Shown: piece by piece, positions 1 to 9,677 of the stretch | Layout of the letters: the number at the start of each line of letters is the position of its first letter | Position numbering within the stretch: the first letter of the stretch is position 1 | From: UBA2882 sp051877575 | Lineage (GTDB): Bacteria; Bacillota; Clostridia; Lachnospirales; Lachnospiraceae | Direction of reading: 5' to 3' | NCBI GenBank assembly: GCA_051877575.1 | Contig: JBJEJA010000021.1 | Coordinates: 1 to 52,650, forward strand | DNA length: 52,650 nucleotides | Translations under genes and position numbers: made by a program | Notes under the pieces: generated by a model | Database searches by the model: none | The model's input: only the letters and a program-made list of their open reading frames with translations | What the model was told of the DNA's origin: nothing

Positions 1-2
1 GG

Positions 3-2561
3 AAGGAAATCGAGTACGAGGTTATGCGCGACAGTGCGGGCAACTGCATTACCGTATGTAACATGGAAAACATCGATCCGGTAGGCGTGCACACCGGTGA
101 CAGTATCGTAGTGGCACCGTCCCAGACGCTGGGGGACAAAGAGTATCAGATGCTTCGTACCGCAGCGTTGAATATTATCGATGAATTGCAGATCACCGGC
201 GGATGTAATGTACAGTTTGCGCTGCATCCCACCAGTTTTGAATATTGTGTCATTGAAGTAAATCCCCGTGTAAGCCGTTCTTCCGCACTGGCTTCCAAGG
301 CAACGGGATATCCCATCGCCAAGGTTGCGGCAAAGATCGCACTGGGTTACACGCTGGATGAGATCAAAAATGCCATTACGGGCAAGACGTATGCAAGCTT
401 TGAGCCCACACTGGATTACTGTGTGGTCAAGCTGCCGAGACTGCCTTTTGATAAATTTATTACAGCCAAGAGGACACTGACGACCCAGATGAAGGCAACC
501 GGCGAGGTTATGAGTATCTGCAATAACTTTGAAGGGGCGCTGATGAAAGCCCTCCGTTCTCTGGAACAGCACGTGGATTGCCTGTTAAGTTATGATTTTT
601 CGGAGTTGAACGCGGAAGAACTGGTGGATCGTCTGAAGATCGTGGATGACCAGAGAATCTTTGTGATCGCAGAGGCAATCCGTAAGGGCGTTGATTATGA
701 TACAATCCATCAGATTACCATGGTGGACAAATGGTTTATTGATAAAATCGCCATTCTGGTAGAGATGGAACAGGCTTTAAAGAAGGGGCCGCTTACCGTA
801 GAACTGTTAAAGGAAGCAAAGAGAATTGAGTTTCCGGATAATGTGATCAGCCGTCTGACCGGAATTTCCGAAGCAAAGATCAAACAGATGCGTTATGATA
901 ACAATATCATCGCAGCATTTAAGATGGTTGATACCTGTGCGGCAGAGTTTGCCGCTGCTACCCCTTATTATTATTCCGTATTCGGCAGTGAAAACGAAGC
1001 GGAAGAGACCCACCCCGAAAAGAAGGTGCTGGTCTTGGGCTCCGGTCCGATCCGTATCGGTCAGGGTGTGGAATTCGATTACTGCTCCGTACATGCCACA
1101 TGGGCATTTTCCAAAGCCGGGTATGAGACGATCATTGTCAACAACAATCCGGAAACCGTAAGTACCGACTTTGATATTGCGGATAAACTGTATTTTGAGC
1201 CGCTGACTCCCGAGGATGTGGAAAATATTGTCAGACTGGAAAAACCCGACGGCGCGGTGGTACAGTTTGGCGGTCAGACAGCCATTAAGCTGACGGAAAG
1301 CCTGATGAAGATGGGTGTTCCGATTTTGGGAACCAAAGCGGAGGATGTGGATGCCGCAGAGGATAGAGAGTTGTTTGATAAGATACTGGAGGAAACGGAG
1401 ATTCCGAGAGCGGCAGGCGGTACTGTCTTTACGGCTGAGGAAGCGAAAGCGGTTGCCAACAGGCTTGGTTATCCGGTGCTTGTCCGTCCTTCTTATGTAC
1501 TTGGCGGACAGGGTATGCAGATCGCTTTAAATGATGCGGAAATCGAAGAGTTTATGGCAGTGATCAACCAGTATGCCCAGGAGCATCCGATTCTGGTAGA
1601 TAAATATCTGATGGGAAAAGAACTGGAAGTGGATGCGGTATGTGACGGAACCGATATTCTCATTCCGGGTATCATGGAGCATATCGAACGAACCGGTGTC
1701 CATTCCGGTGACAGTATTTCCGTCTATCCGGCACCGACCATCAGTGACAAGGTTCGGGAGACCATTGCGGAATATTCCAGAAGACTGGCAAAGGCATTGC
1801 ATGTTGTGGGTCTGATCAACATTCAGTTTATTGCGGTGGGAGATGAGGTTTACGTGATTGAGGTAAATCCCCGTTCTTCCAGAACCGTTCCTTATATCAG
1901 CAAAGTGACGGGCATCCCGATTGTGGATCTGGCCACCGAGGTGATCATCGGCAAAAAAATCAGGGATCTGGGTTACGAGCCGGGCTTACAGCCTGCGGCA
2001 GATTATTTTGCCATCAAGATGCCCGTATTCTCCTTTGAAAAGATACGCGGAGCGGAAATCAGCCTGGGACCGGAAATGAAATCTACCGGCGAGTGTCTCG
2101 GTATCGCACAATCTTTTGATGAGGCATTGTATAAAGCCTTCCTCGGAGCGGGGATCGATCTGCCGAAACACAAACAGATCATCATTACCGTAAAGGATGC
2201 GGACAAAGGAGAGGCAATCGAAATTGGCCGCCGCTTTGAGAAACTGGGTTACACCATCTATGCAACAAGGTCAACGGCAAATGCTTTAAAGGAAGCCGGT
2301 GTGGCAGCAAGAAAGGTAAACAAGATCCAACAGGAATCTCCGACGGTTATGGACCTTTTGCTGGGGCACAAGATCGATCTGGTCATCGATACGCCTACGC
2401 AGGGTCGTGATAAATCCAGAGACGGTTTCCTGATCAGAAGAACCGCCATTGAGACCGGTGTCAACTGTCTGACCAGTCTGGATACGGCCAATGCACTTTT
2501 AACCAGTCTTGAAAACGGAAAGAAAGAAAAACTGAATTTGATCGATATCGCTACGATCTGA
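3..2561 (+). CDS. carB: Carbamoyl-phosphate synthase large subunit, 5'-truncated by the window edge
   Basis: Makes carbamoyl phosphate from ammonia (supplied by CarA), bicarbonate and two ATP, for pyrimidine and arginine synthesis in the cytosol. The reading frame is open from the first bases; about 852 residues are present of a family length near 1060-1070, so roughly 215 N-terminal residues lie outside. The visible part runs from inside the first ATP-grasp domain (GVHTGDSIVVAPSQTL, EVNPRVSRSSALASK), through the oligomerisation region, to the second synthetase half, which starts near residue 345 of the fragment (VLGSGPIRIGQGVEFDY) and repeats the same motifs (GVHSGDSISVYPAPT, EVNPRSSRTVPY). 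The last ~130 residues are the MGS-like allosteric domain. Stop is TGA. carA is presumably just upstream of the window. Confidence 0.97.
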   Translation, partial: KEIEYEVMRDSAGNCITVCNMENIDPVGVHTGDSIVVAPSQTLGDKEYQMLRTAALNIIDELQITGGCNVQFALHPTSFEYCVIEVNPRVSRSSALASKATGYPIAKVAAKIALGYTLDEIKNAITGKTYASFEPTLDYCVVKLPRLPFDKFITAKRTLTTQMKATGEVMSICNNFEGALMKALRSLEQHVDCLLSYDFSELNAEELVDRLKIVDDQRIFVIAEAIRKGVDYDTIHQITMVDKWFIDKIAILVEMEQALKKGPLTVELLKEAKRIEFPDNVISRLTGISEAKIKQMRYDNNIIAAFKMVDTCAAEFAAATPYYYSVFGSENEAEETHPEKKVLVLGSGPIRIGQGVEFDYCSVHATWAFSKAGYETIIVNNNPETVSTDFDIADKLYFEPLTPEDVENIVRLEKPDGAVVQFGGQTAIKLTESLMKMGVPILGTKAEDVDAAEDRELFDKILEETEIPRAAGGTVFTAEEAKAVANRLGYPVLVRPSYVLGGQGMQIALNDAEIEEFMAVINQYAQEHPILVDKYLMGKELEVDAVCDGTDILIPGIMEHIERTGVHSGDSISVYPAPTISDKVRETIAEYSRRLAKALHVVGLINIQFIAVGDEVYVIEVNPRSSRTVPYISKVTGIPIVDLATEVIIGKKIRDLGYEPGLQPAADYFAIKMPVFSFEKIRGAEISLGPEMKSTGECLGIAQSFDEALYKAFLGAGIDLPKHKQIIITVKDADKGEAIEIGRRFEKLGYTIYATRSTANALKEAGVAARKVNKIQQESPTVMDLLLGHKIDLVIDTPTQGRDKSRDGFLIRRTAIETGVNCLTSLDTANALLTSLENGKKEKLNLIDIATI

Positions 2562-2619
2562 TCAGGTAAAAGATATTTTTGGGGTATAGAGCGATAAATA
2601 ATGCTTGGGGAGCAGATGA

Positions 2620-4890
2620 ATGCTGAAGGAAAAGAAGGGAAAGGATAAATTCATAAAGCCGATTGTGCTGGTGGGTGTGATTGTATTCGTCATCTGTCTT
2701 GTGACGTGTATTGTCCACATCAGCGATTTGCGGAAAAGTCTGGAGGAAGAAATCAACCAACAGTTGGGAGCCCAGCTCGAGGTGGCATCCCAGATGCTTT
2801 CCGATGAAGTCGTCAGTACACAGGGAGTGATCAGTATTGTTGCCGGTGAAATGGGAGACAGGCAGAGAAGCACGCTTTCGGATTCGCAGGTGTATCAGAT
2901 ACTGAAAAAATACAAGCCGATCAATGATTTTAAGAAGATCACTTACATTTCAGAGGAAGGGGTCATTTATTACGATGACGGCTGGAAAACGCAGATTACC
3001 GACAGCCAGAGGCAGCAGATGGATCAGATCAGGGAAAGCCGGGTCTATGTGACCGATGATTTTAAACAGGCCGGGGATGAATTTCTGCTTTTGTTTGTCG
3101 ATGTGGTAAAAAGCGGCGATGAAAGAAACGGTTTTATTGTGGGATTGAAGTCCTGTACGGATATTCTGGACGGGGATTCTTTTTCTTATCTGAAAGAAAT
3201 CGGTGACGTAATTGTCGTGGATAAAAACGGTGTGATACTGGATTGCTATTTTACGAATTTACAGGATCAGCCGGAACGCTATGAAACGATTTATGACTAC
3301 ATGTCCAAGTATTGGAAGGTGGATAACGGACAAATATCGGAATTCAGGCAGATGATATTCAGTGACGATATCAGGGAAGGCAGGATACAGACAGCCGGCG
3401 AAGCAAAGGAGAGATATTTTTATTCCTTTGCCTCAGTGGAGTCACTGCCGCAGCTGAATATTATTTCCATGTATACGGATGATGTTTTCAATGAGGTTGA
3501 AAATACGATCATTATCGGAAGTGTGGCATCCTGTGCCATTATGATTCTTGCAATGGCGCTTCTGGTATTTCTGGCATATAAGCACAACTCTTCGACAAGC
3601 CAGCTCATTACCAGACTTGCTTTTGATGATGAGATTACCGGAGGAAAAAATCTGAATTATTTCAAAGAATTTGCTTCGGAAACCTTGTATAAGTATCAGG
3701 GCATGCCGTTTTTGGTCCATCGCTTTGATGTATCCAATTTCCGGTATATCAATGAGGCGTACGGTCATGTGAGGGCGGATCAGCTTTTAAAAATTATCGT
3801 AGAAGAGGCGTCGGCGATCTTTTACGGAAAAGAATTATGTGTTCGCATGAATGCGGATCAGTTTGTTATGTTAACCAAAAACACTCAGGATCTGGAAGAG
3901 CGGTTTTTTGTTTTTACAGATAAAGTAAATGCCAGAGCACTGGATATCGGCATTCGGTATCCGATCAAATTTAAACGCGGTGTATATCAGATTAAAAATA
4001 AGGAATATGATGTCTCCCTGATTATTGATAAAGCAAATGTGGCGAGAAAAAATCTGACCGGAGAAGAGAAAGAGTGTGTTGCATTTTATTCCGATAAGCT
4101 TGTCAGCGATATGCGTAAGGTAGATAAGATTGAATCGGAAATGGAAACCGCATTATTTAACAATGAGTTTAAGATGTTTATCCAGCCCAAGTGGGATATC
4201 AGAGAGGATAAGCTTTATGGAGGAGAGGCACTTGTGCGTTGGATTAAGGCAGACGGTTCCATGGTTTATCCGTCCGATTTTGTTCCCGTGTTTGAAAAGA
4301 ACGGTTTCGTAGAGCAGCTGGATATTCATATGCTGGAAATGGCATGTCAGTTGATCAGGGAACAGTTAAATGCAGGGAAACCCATTTATCCGATCTCGGT
4401 CAATCAGTCGAGACTGCTTTTACACAATCCTGCCTATATCAGCAGGATCAGTGAGATGTTGAAAAGGTATGATATTCCCAAAGGATATATAGAACTGGAG
4501 ATCACGGAGACCGTATTCTTTACGGAGCGGGATAAGATGATATCCATTTTGAATGAGCTGAAGGCACGGGAAGTTCTGCTTTCCATGGATGATTTCGGTT
4601 CCGGATATTCTTCGCTGAATATGTTAAAGGATTTCCCTTTTGATGTACTGAAGATTGATAAGGAATTTTTCAGCGAATCCATTACTTCCGAGTCTTCCAC
4701 ATGGATTCTGCGTAAGATCATTGAGATGGCGGACGGTCTTGGCATCCGCGTTATCTGTGAGGGCGTGGAAACCAAGGAACAGGTGGAAATGTTGCAGCAG
4801 ATCGGCTGCCGCTATGTACAGGGGTATTATTATTCAAAACCCATACCGGCAGAAAAATTTGTAGAGCTTTACTGTAAAGAAAGCGCATAA
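2620..4890 (+). CDS. Membrane-anchored GGDEF(degenerate)-EAL protein, probable c-di-GMP phosphodiesterase
   Basis: 756 residues. A transmembrane helix at about 13-33 and a second at about 294-318 bracket an extracytoplasmic sensor region of ~260 residues, probably a Cache/PAS-like fold. The GGDEF domain (about 330-490) has lost its signature: the active-site loop reads RMNADQF near residue 409, so diguanylate cyclase activity is not expected. The EAL domain (about 505-750) looks intact: EALVRW (Glu536), the Asn of SVNQSR, EITET, DDFGSGYSS, KIDKEF, EGVETKEQ and QGYYYSKP are all present. It therefore most likely hydrolyses c-di-GMP in response to an external cue, with the GGDEF domain perhaps only binding nucleotide. 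GGGGAG lies about 8 nt before the ATG. queH follows after 4 nt, so the two may be cotranscribed. Confidence 0.9.
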   Translation: MLKEKKGKDKFIKPIVLVGVIVFVICLVTCIVHISDLRKSLEEEINQQLGAQLEVASQMLSDEVVSTQGVISIVAGEMGDRQRSTLSDSQVYQILKKYKPINDFKKITYISEEGVIYYDDGWKTQITDSQRQQMDQIRESRVYVTDDFKQAGDEFLLLFVDVVKSGDERNGFIVGLKSCTDILDGDSFSYLKEIGDVIVVDKNGVILDCYFTNLQDQPERYETIYDYMSKYWKVDNGQISEFRQMIFSDDIREGRIQTAGEAKERYFYSFASVESLPQLNIISMYTDDVFNEVENTIIIGSVASCAIMILAMALLVFLAYKHNSSTSQLITRLAFDDEITGGKNLNYFKEFASETLYKYQGMPFLVHRFDVSNFRYINEAYGHVRADQLLKIIVEEASAIFYGKELCVRMNADQFVMLTKNTQDLEERFFVFTDKVNARALDIGIRYPIKFKRGVYQIKNKEYDVSLIIDKANVARKNLTGEEKECVAFYSDKLVSDMRKVDKIESEMETALFNNEFKMFIQPKWDIREDKLYGGEALVRWIKADGSMVYPSDFVPVFEKNGFVEQLDIHMLEMACQLIREQLNAGKPIYPISVNQSRLLLHNPAYISRISEMLKRYDIPKGYIELEITETVFFTERDKMISILNELKAREVLLSMDDFGSGYSSLNMLKDFPFDVLKIDKEFFSESITSESSTWILRKIIEMADGLGIRVICEGVETKEQVEMLQQIGCRYVQGYYYSKPIPAEKFVELYCKESA

Positions 4891-4894
4891 GATT

Positions 4895-5521
4895 ATGAAA
4901 CAGAATTATCAATTACAACTGGAACGGATATTAGAAGAGCCGGAGATCCGGGGGAAGCGTCTTTTCCTTCATTGCTGCTGTGCACCGTGCAGCAGTTATG
5001 TGCTGGAATATTTAAGCGAATATTTTGCCATTACGGTTTTTTATTATAATCCGAATATTACGGAGTCGGATGAATATCGGAAAAGAGTGGCGGAACAGAA
5101 ACGTCTGGTGGATGCGTTTAACGCCGGAGGCAGATGCAGATATCCGATTGCCTTTGTGGAAGGCGATTATGATCCGGAAGTATTTTTGCAGGCTGTCAGA
5201 GGGCATGAGCAGGATCCGGAAGGCGGAGAACGATGCGGGATCTGTTTCGGTATCCGTTTGAGAGAGGCGGCACTGCTGGCGGCAAAAGGAGATTATGATT
5301 ATTTTACGACGACCTTGACAATCAGCCCCCTGAAAAATGCGGAACGGCTGAATGTGATCGGTGAGGCTGCGGGAAAAGCGGCCGGGGTGGCATTTTTACC
5401 CTCCGATTTTAAAAAGAAAAACGGCTATCAGCGTTCCATAGAGTTATCTAAGGAATATGATCTGTACAGACAAAATTACTGCGGCTGTATTTTCAGCCGG
5501 AATGAGGTGGAACATGGATAA
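4895..5521 (+). CDS. queH: Epoxyqueuosine reductase QueH (DUF208 family)
   Basis: 208 residues. QueH carries out the last step of queuosine synthesis, reducing epoxyqueuosine in tRNA; it replaces the cobalamin-dependent QueG in many anaerobes. Seen here are the N-terminal CCCAPC cluster in HCCCAPCSSYVLEYL, the ERCGICFGIRL segment with two further cysteines, TTLTISPLKN, and the C-terminal NYCGCIFS motif; these cysteines match the family's Fe-S and metal ligands. The start ATG is 4 nt after the preceding stop. The last codons overlap the start of argS by 8 bp, which suggests translational coupling in one tRNA-related transcript. Confidence 0.93.
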   Translation: MKQNYQLQLERILEEPEIRGKRLFLHCCCAPCSSYVLEYLSEYFAITVFYYNPNITESDEYRKRVAEQKRLVDAFNAGGRCRYPIAFVEGDYDPEVFLQAVRGHEQDPEGGERCGICFGIRLREAALLAAKGDYDYFTTTLTISPLKNAERLNVIGEAAGKAAGVAFLPSDFKKKNGYQRSIELSKEYDLYRQNYCGCIFSRNEVEHG

Positions 5522-7280
5522 ATTATTGGATGTGATTTCAAAAGAGATGAAAGATGCTTTTGAGGCTGCGGGATATGACCGGGAATTGGGCAAAGTTACC
5601 GTCTCCAACAGACCGGATCTTTGCGAGTATCAGTGCAACGGTGCCATGGCAGGAGCAAAGGTATATCATAAAGCGCCGATCATGATTGCCGATGATGTAG
5701 CGGCAAAATGTACGGACAGCAAGGTATTTGCCGGCGTGGAAGCGGTGAATCCCGGATTTTTAAATATTAAATTGAGCGGTGCGTTTATTGCAGATTATCT
5801 GCGTGGAATGGAAGCGAGCGATAAGTTCGGACTTCCGGCACCGGAGAAGCCCCAAAAAATCGTCATTGATTACGGCGGGCCCAATGTGGCAAAACCTTTG
5901 CATGTGGGACATCTCCGTTCCGCGGTCATCGGCGAAAGCATCAAGCGCATTGCCCGTTATAACGGACATGAGGTTATCGGTGATATCCATCTGGGTGACT
6001 GGGGACTGCAGATGGGGCTGATCATTACGGAATTGCAGGAGAGAAAGCCCGAGCTGCCGTATTTTGATGAGAGTTTTACCGGCGAATACCCGGAAGAAGC
6101 TCCCTTTACGATTTCCGAGCTGGAAGAAATCTATCCCACTGCCAGCGGTAAATCCAAGGAAGATCCGGCATACAAGGAAAAAGCAATGGAGGCAACCTTC
6201 AAGCTGCAAAACGGTGTCAGGGGATACCGTGCATTGTGGAATCATATTATTGCGGTTTCCGTCGCCGATCTGAAGAAAAATTATGAGAATCTGAATGTGG
6301 AGTTTGACCTGTGGAAAGGGGAGTCCGATGTCCATGATGTGATTCCCGGAATGGTTGAATATATGAAGAGAGAAGGTTATGCCCATGAATCCGAGGGGGC
6401 GCTTGTGGTTGATGTAAAAGAGGAGACCGATACCAAGGAAATCCCGCCATGCATGATCTTAAAGAGCGACGGGGCTTCTTTATACAATACCACCGATCTG
6501 GCTACCATTCAGGAAAGAATGGAAAAGATCAATCCCGACCATATCATCTATGTGGTGGATAAGCGTCAGGAGCTTTATTTTACCCAGGTGTTCCGCTGTG
6601 CCAGAAAGACAAAGCTGGTAAAACCGGAAACGGGTCTGACTTTTATCGGTTTCGGCACCATGAACGGAAAGGACGGAAAACCTTTCAAAACCCGTCAGGG
6701 CGGCGTCATGAGGCTGGAAAGCCTGTTGAACGATATCAACGAGCAGATGTATCAAAAGATTATCAGCAACCATGAAGTGCCGGAGGAAGAGGCAAGGCAG
6801 ACGGCTAAGGTTGTTGCCCTTGCAGCGGTAAAATACGGGGATCTGAGCAATCAGGCGAGTAAAGACTATATCTTTGATGTGGACAGATTTACTTCCTTTG
6901 AGGGAGATACAGGTCCGTATATCCTGTATACCATTGTCCGTATCAAATCTATTTTGAATAAATATACGGCCATGGGCAAGCGTGTGGAGGATACTGCCAT
7001 CGGAATACCGCAGGGCGAAGCGGAAAAAGAACTGATGCTGGCTCTGGCAGGCTTTATTTCCATGATGCAGAATGCATGGGAGGAAATGGCCCCCCACAAA
7101 GTCTGCGCCTATATTTATGATCTGGCAAATGCATTTAATCATTTTTATCATGAAACAAAGATTTTACAGGAGGAAAATGAAGAAAAGCAGGCCGGATATA
7201 TTGCACTGTTGAAATTAACAAAGGAAATTCTCGAAACCTGTATTGATGTTTTGGGATTTTCAGCACCGGAGCGGATGTGA
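5514..7280 (+). CDS. argS: Arginine--tRNA ligase
   Basis: 588 residues, a class I aminoacyl-tRNA synthetase charging tRNA-Arg. The N-terminal additional domain is followed by the HIGH-type signature HVGH inside GGPNVAKPLHVGHLRSA, the catalytic Rossmann fold, and FKTRQGG in the position where other class I enzymes carry KMSKS (typical for ArgRS). The C-terminal DALR anticodon-binding region includes YDLANAFNHFYHETKIL. The ATG at 5514 was chosen because AGGTGG lies directly before it; an in-frame ATG at 5502 would put that ribosome binding site inside the gene. Overlaps queH by 8 bp; mecA begins 4 nt after its stop. Confidence 0.96.
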   Translation: MDKLLDVISKEMKDAFEAAGYDRELGKVTVSNRPDLCEYQCNGAMAGAKVYHKAPIMIADDVAAKCTDSKVFAGVEAVNPGFLNIKLSGAFIADYLRGMEASDKFGLPAPEKPQKIVIDYGGPNVAKPLHVGHLRSAVIGESIKRIARYNGHEVIGDIHLGDWGLQMGLIITELQERKPELPYFDESFTGEYPEEAPFTISELEEIYPTASGKSKEDPAYKEKAMEATFKLQNGVRGYRALWNHIIAVSVADLKKNYENLNVEFDLWKGESDVHDVIPGMVEYMKREGYAHESEGALVVDVKEETDTKEIPPCMILKSDGASLYNTTDLATIQERMEKINPDHIIYVVDKRQELYFTQVFRCARKTKLVKPETGLTFIGFGTMNGKDGKPFKTRQGGVMRLESLLNDINEQMYQKIISNHEVPEEEARQTAKVVALAAVKYGDLSNQASKDYIFDVDRFTSFEGDTGPYILYTIVRIKSILNKYTAMGKRVEDTAIGIPQGEAEKELMLALAGFISMMQNAWEEMAPHKVCAYIYDLANAFNHFYHETKILQEENEEKQAGYIALLKLTKEILETCIDVLGFSAPERM

Positions 7281-7284
7281 TGGA

Positions 7285-8073
7285 ATGGAATTTATCAGAG
7301 TAAATGACCATATGATCAAATGTCTGATCAGTGAAGAAGACATGGATCAATATGACGTATCAATCGAAGATTTTTTTACAAGGACAGAGAATGCCATGGA
7401 GTTTCTCCATGAAATTGTCAAACAGGCGGAAATTGAAGTGGATTACAGACCGGAAGGACCTTTGACCTCTCTTCAGATTGCACCGATCCCTGATAAAGGA
7501 ATCGCAATCTTTTTGACGGAAAAACCCCAGCTGGATCTGAAGTCTATTTTGCAGAGCCTGAAAAAGAGTGCGGGAGTGGAAATTCCCGATGATGTTATGG
7601 AGAAAGTGGAAAAGAGTTCACCGAAAGAGCAGGCAGATTTCTTTGGCAGATTTATGGATAATATACATAAAGAAGTGGAGAAAAGTATGGCTGCCGGCAA
7701 TTCTGTTGAACCGCGGAAAAAGCCCGCCGATTACCGGGCAGAAACAGCGGAAGGAAGCGGAGCGGGAAAAAGTGATCTGGAACATAAGATCTTTGCTTTT
7801 GATTGTGCCGCGGATGTGCTTCGTTATGCTGAGGTTGTGGAGATGCCGGAAAGTATCGGCAGCAGTCTCTACAAGGATGAAGATCACGGAACTTACTATC
7901 TGATCGTGGAAAGAAAAGCGGTATCCGTGGAAACGCTGGCAGGCGTTTATCTGACGGCTTACGAATACGGACATTTTGTTTCCGAAAGGGAAGAGCAGAT
8001 TTTATTTATCAAGGAGCATTGTGAATGCGTCATTGAAAATGATGCGATCCGAAAAATGAAATCCGGAAAATGA
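7285..8073 (+). CDS. mecA: Adaptor protein MecA (ClpC adaptor family)
   Basis: 262 residues. MecA-type adaptors bring substrates to the ClpC-ClpP protease; in Bacillus subtilis the target is the competence factor ComK. The N-terminal domain reads MEFIRVNDHMIKCLIS...DMDQYDVSIEDFFTRTENAMEF, the family pattern, followed by a variable charged linker (about residues 115-165) and the C-terminal ClpC-binding domain (DVLRYAEVV..., SLYKDEDHGTYYLIV). The ATG at 7285 lines up with family N-termini; longer in-frame starts lie inside argS. Its place right behind argS suggests cotranscription. The substrate in a clostridial cell cannot be told from the sequence. Confidence 0.88.
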   Translation: MEFIRVNDHMIKCLISEEDMDQYDVSIEDFFTRTENAMEFLHEIVKQAEIEVDYRPEGPLTSLQIAPIPDKGIAIFLTEKPQLDLKSILQSLKKSAGVEIPDDVMEKVEKSSPKEQADFFGRFMDNIHKEVEKSMAAGNSVEPRKKPADYRAETAEGSGAGKSDLEHKIFAFDCAADVLRYAEVVEMPESIGSSLYKDEDHGTYYLIVERKAVSVETLAGVYLTAYEYGHFVSEREEQILFIKEHCECVIENDAIRKMKSGK

Positions 8074-8163
8074 AATTCGGAAAACGAAATCCGGGCGGCA
8101 GGACCGACGGAGGATGCATGCGGTGGAATGGCTGTTTTGGTTGTGGAATAGGAGTGACGGATC

Positions 8164-8664
8164 ATGCACAATGAGTTGACACAGAAAGATATAGAGAAAA
8201 TGCAGGAGGAGATTGAGTACCGCAAGGTAACTGTCCGGAAAGAACTGCTGGAGCATGTGAAGGAAGCGCGTGCTCATGGTGACCTGAGTGAAAACTTTGA
8301 GTACCATGCGGCAAAAAAGGAAAAGAATAAGAACGAGAGCCGCATCCGCTATTTGGAGAGGATGATACGGACCGCGGTTGTGGTATCCGATGAGTCCGCG
8401 GCAGACGAGGTCGGAATCAACAATACGGTGACCGTGGAATTTGCCGATGACCATTCGGAGGAAGTATACCGCATTGTCACGACTGTAAGAGGAAATTCCC
8501 TCAAAGGGCTGATCAGCAATGAATCCCCCATGGGAAAAGCACTTCTGGGGCATAAAGTGGGAGATACCGTTACGGTGGTCGTCAATGACCGGGTAAGTTA
8601 TGATGTCATCATTAAAAAAATCGAAAATACGGAAGATGATGATCTGGAGTTGAACAAGTTTTAA
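8164..8664 (+). CDS. greA: Transcription elongation factor GreA/GreB family
   Basis: 166 residues. Gre factors enter the RNA polymerase secondary channel and stimulate cleavage of backtracked RNA. The N-terminal coiled coil carries the tip sequence ARAHGDLSENFEYHAAKK with the acidic residues needed for cleavage. The C-terminal FKBP-like domain follows (NTVTVEFADDHSEEVYRIV, SPMGKALLGHKVGDTV). Length is normal. AGGAGTG stands 8-9 nt before the ATG. Between mecA and this gene is a 90-nt spacer with a short imperfect triplication built on GAAATCCGG (about 8058-8094). The convergent acetyltransferase gene ends only 9 nt downstream and no terminator is obvious between them. Confidence 0.93.
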   Translation: MHNELTQKDIEKMQEEIEYRKVTVRKELLEHVKEARAHGDLSENFEYHAAKKEKNKNESRIRYLERMIRTAVVVSDESAADEVGINNTVTVEFADDHSEEVYRIVTTVRGNSLKGLISNESPMGKALLGHKVGDTVTVVVNDRVSYDVIIKKIENTEDDDLELNKF

Positions 8665-8673
8665 ATGTTTTGA

Positions 8674-9651
8674 TCAGACAATTTCGTTGATCATTCCTTT
8701 GTGAGTGGAAAAATAGTTTACATAATCATGTATTTCCGGTAAAGAAAGTGCAAAAGGCGCATGATCGTGGTTGGGAACAGAAAGGTTTTTAGCCATGATG
8801 ATGGGCTTTTTTTCTGGAATCGGCACAGGGAAAAGAGTTGACATAACATCTGCATGCGACCGCAGATATGTCTGAAACCTGCGGGAGAAAAGCAACTCCT
8901 GAATAAAAGGGGTTTCCTGCTCCTTGGCGTATAAAAAATAGCCTTCCATGCGGCCATGCAGGGTAAATACATAGATACAGCCGTTTTCGCTCTCTAATTC
9001 AGCCAGAAGAGTTTCGTAATATTCCGGCGTCCGGGTAAGATAATAGTCAAACTGTTCTGAAAGTGCTGCATTGGCAAAATCCGACAGAGCGGATAAAACA
9101 TCAGGCGGAGCAAAGGATTTGAGACATTGTATGGACAGCTCTTTTACGGGAAAAGATTTTATGTAAACTTCATTTCCGGTAATTAGCGAAGCGGTATCAT
9201 ACTGTGTTCTGGAATAGATATAGGAAAAACCGAAAGGTTCATAAATGGCCGGATCGGCAGGCATTAAAAAAACAAAAGGACAATTTTGGCTCTCAGCATA
9301 GGAGAAGGCCTCTTTCAACAAAGCCGCCATTAATCCTCTGTGCCGGTGGGAAGCCTTCGTGGCAACACCGACGATATAATAGGTTGGAACAGTCTGTGTG
9401 CCTATGGTCATTTTATAAGGTGTCAGATGCACCATGGAAACAATTTCGCCGGAAGAAAGCAGCCGATAGACAAATGTAACATTGGACGGCGCTTTCTTTT
9501 GAAAATAATAGTCAATAAAAGCAGTGCTGTCTTCGGAAAAGACCTCTTCCCAGAGAGGGCGGGTGGCGAGAACATCTCTGCCTTTCAGACAATCGGGCTC
9601 ATAATTTTCTGACGGATGATTTTTACCGGTATCATTTATTTTCTGCATCAT
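8674..9651 (-). CDS. GNAT-family N-acetyltransferase
   Basis: 325 residues. The acetyl-CoA pocket signature is VGVATKASHRHRGLMAALLKEA, preceded by the beta strands TYYIVG and followed by PFVFLMPADPAIYEPFGFSY, a pattern shared with Eis-like two-domain GNAT enzymes; the C-terminal 150 residues may be the second GNAT lobe or an SCP2-like domain. Substrate is unknown. The start at 9651 (MMQKIND) was preferred over the upstream one at 9702 because AAAAGGTGAC lies just ahead of it and the longer form would run back into ispF. It follows ispF on the same strand with a 26-nt gap, so it is probably in the same transcript. Confidence 0.8.
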   Translation of the reverse strand: MMQKINDTGKNHPSENYEPDCLKGRDVLATRPLWEEVFSEDSTAFIDYYFQKKAPSNVTFVYRLLSSGEIVSMVHLTPYKMTIGTQTVPTYYIVGVATKASHRHRGLMAALLKEAFSYAESQNCPFVFLMPADPAIYEPFGFSYIYSRTQYDTASLITGNEVYIKSFPVKELSIQCLKSFAPPDVLSALSDFANAALSEQFDYYLTRTPEYYETLLAELESENGCIYVFTLHGRMEGYFLYAKEQETPFIQELLFSRRFQTYLRSHADVMSTLFPVPIPEKKPIIMAKNLSVPNHDHAPFALSLPEIHDYVNYFSTHKGMINEIV

Positions 9652-9677
9652 TGTCACCTTTTCTGAAAGAAATAAAT

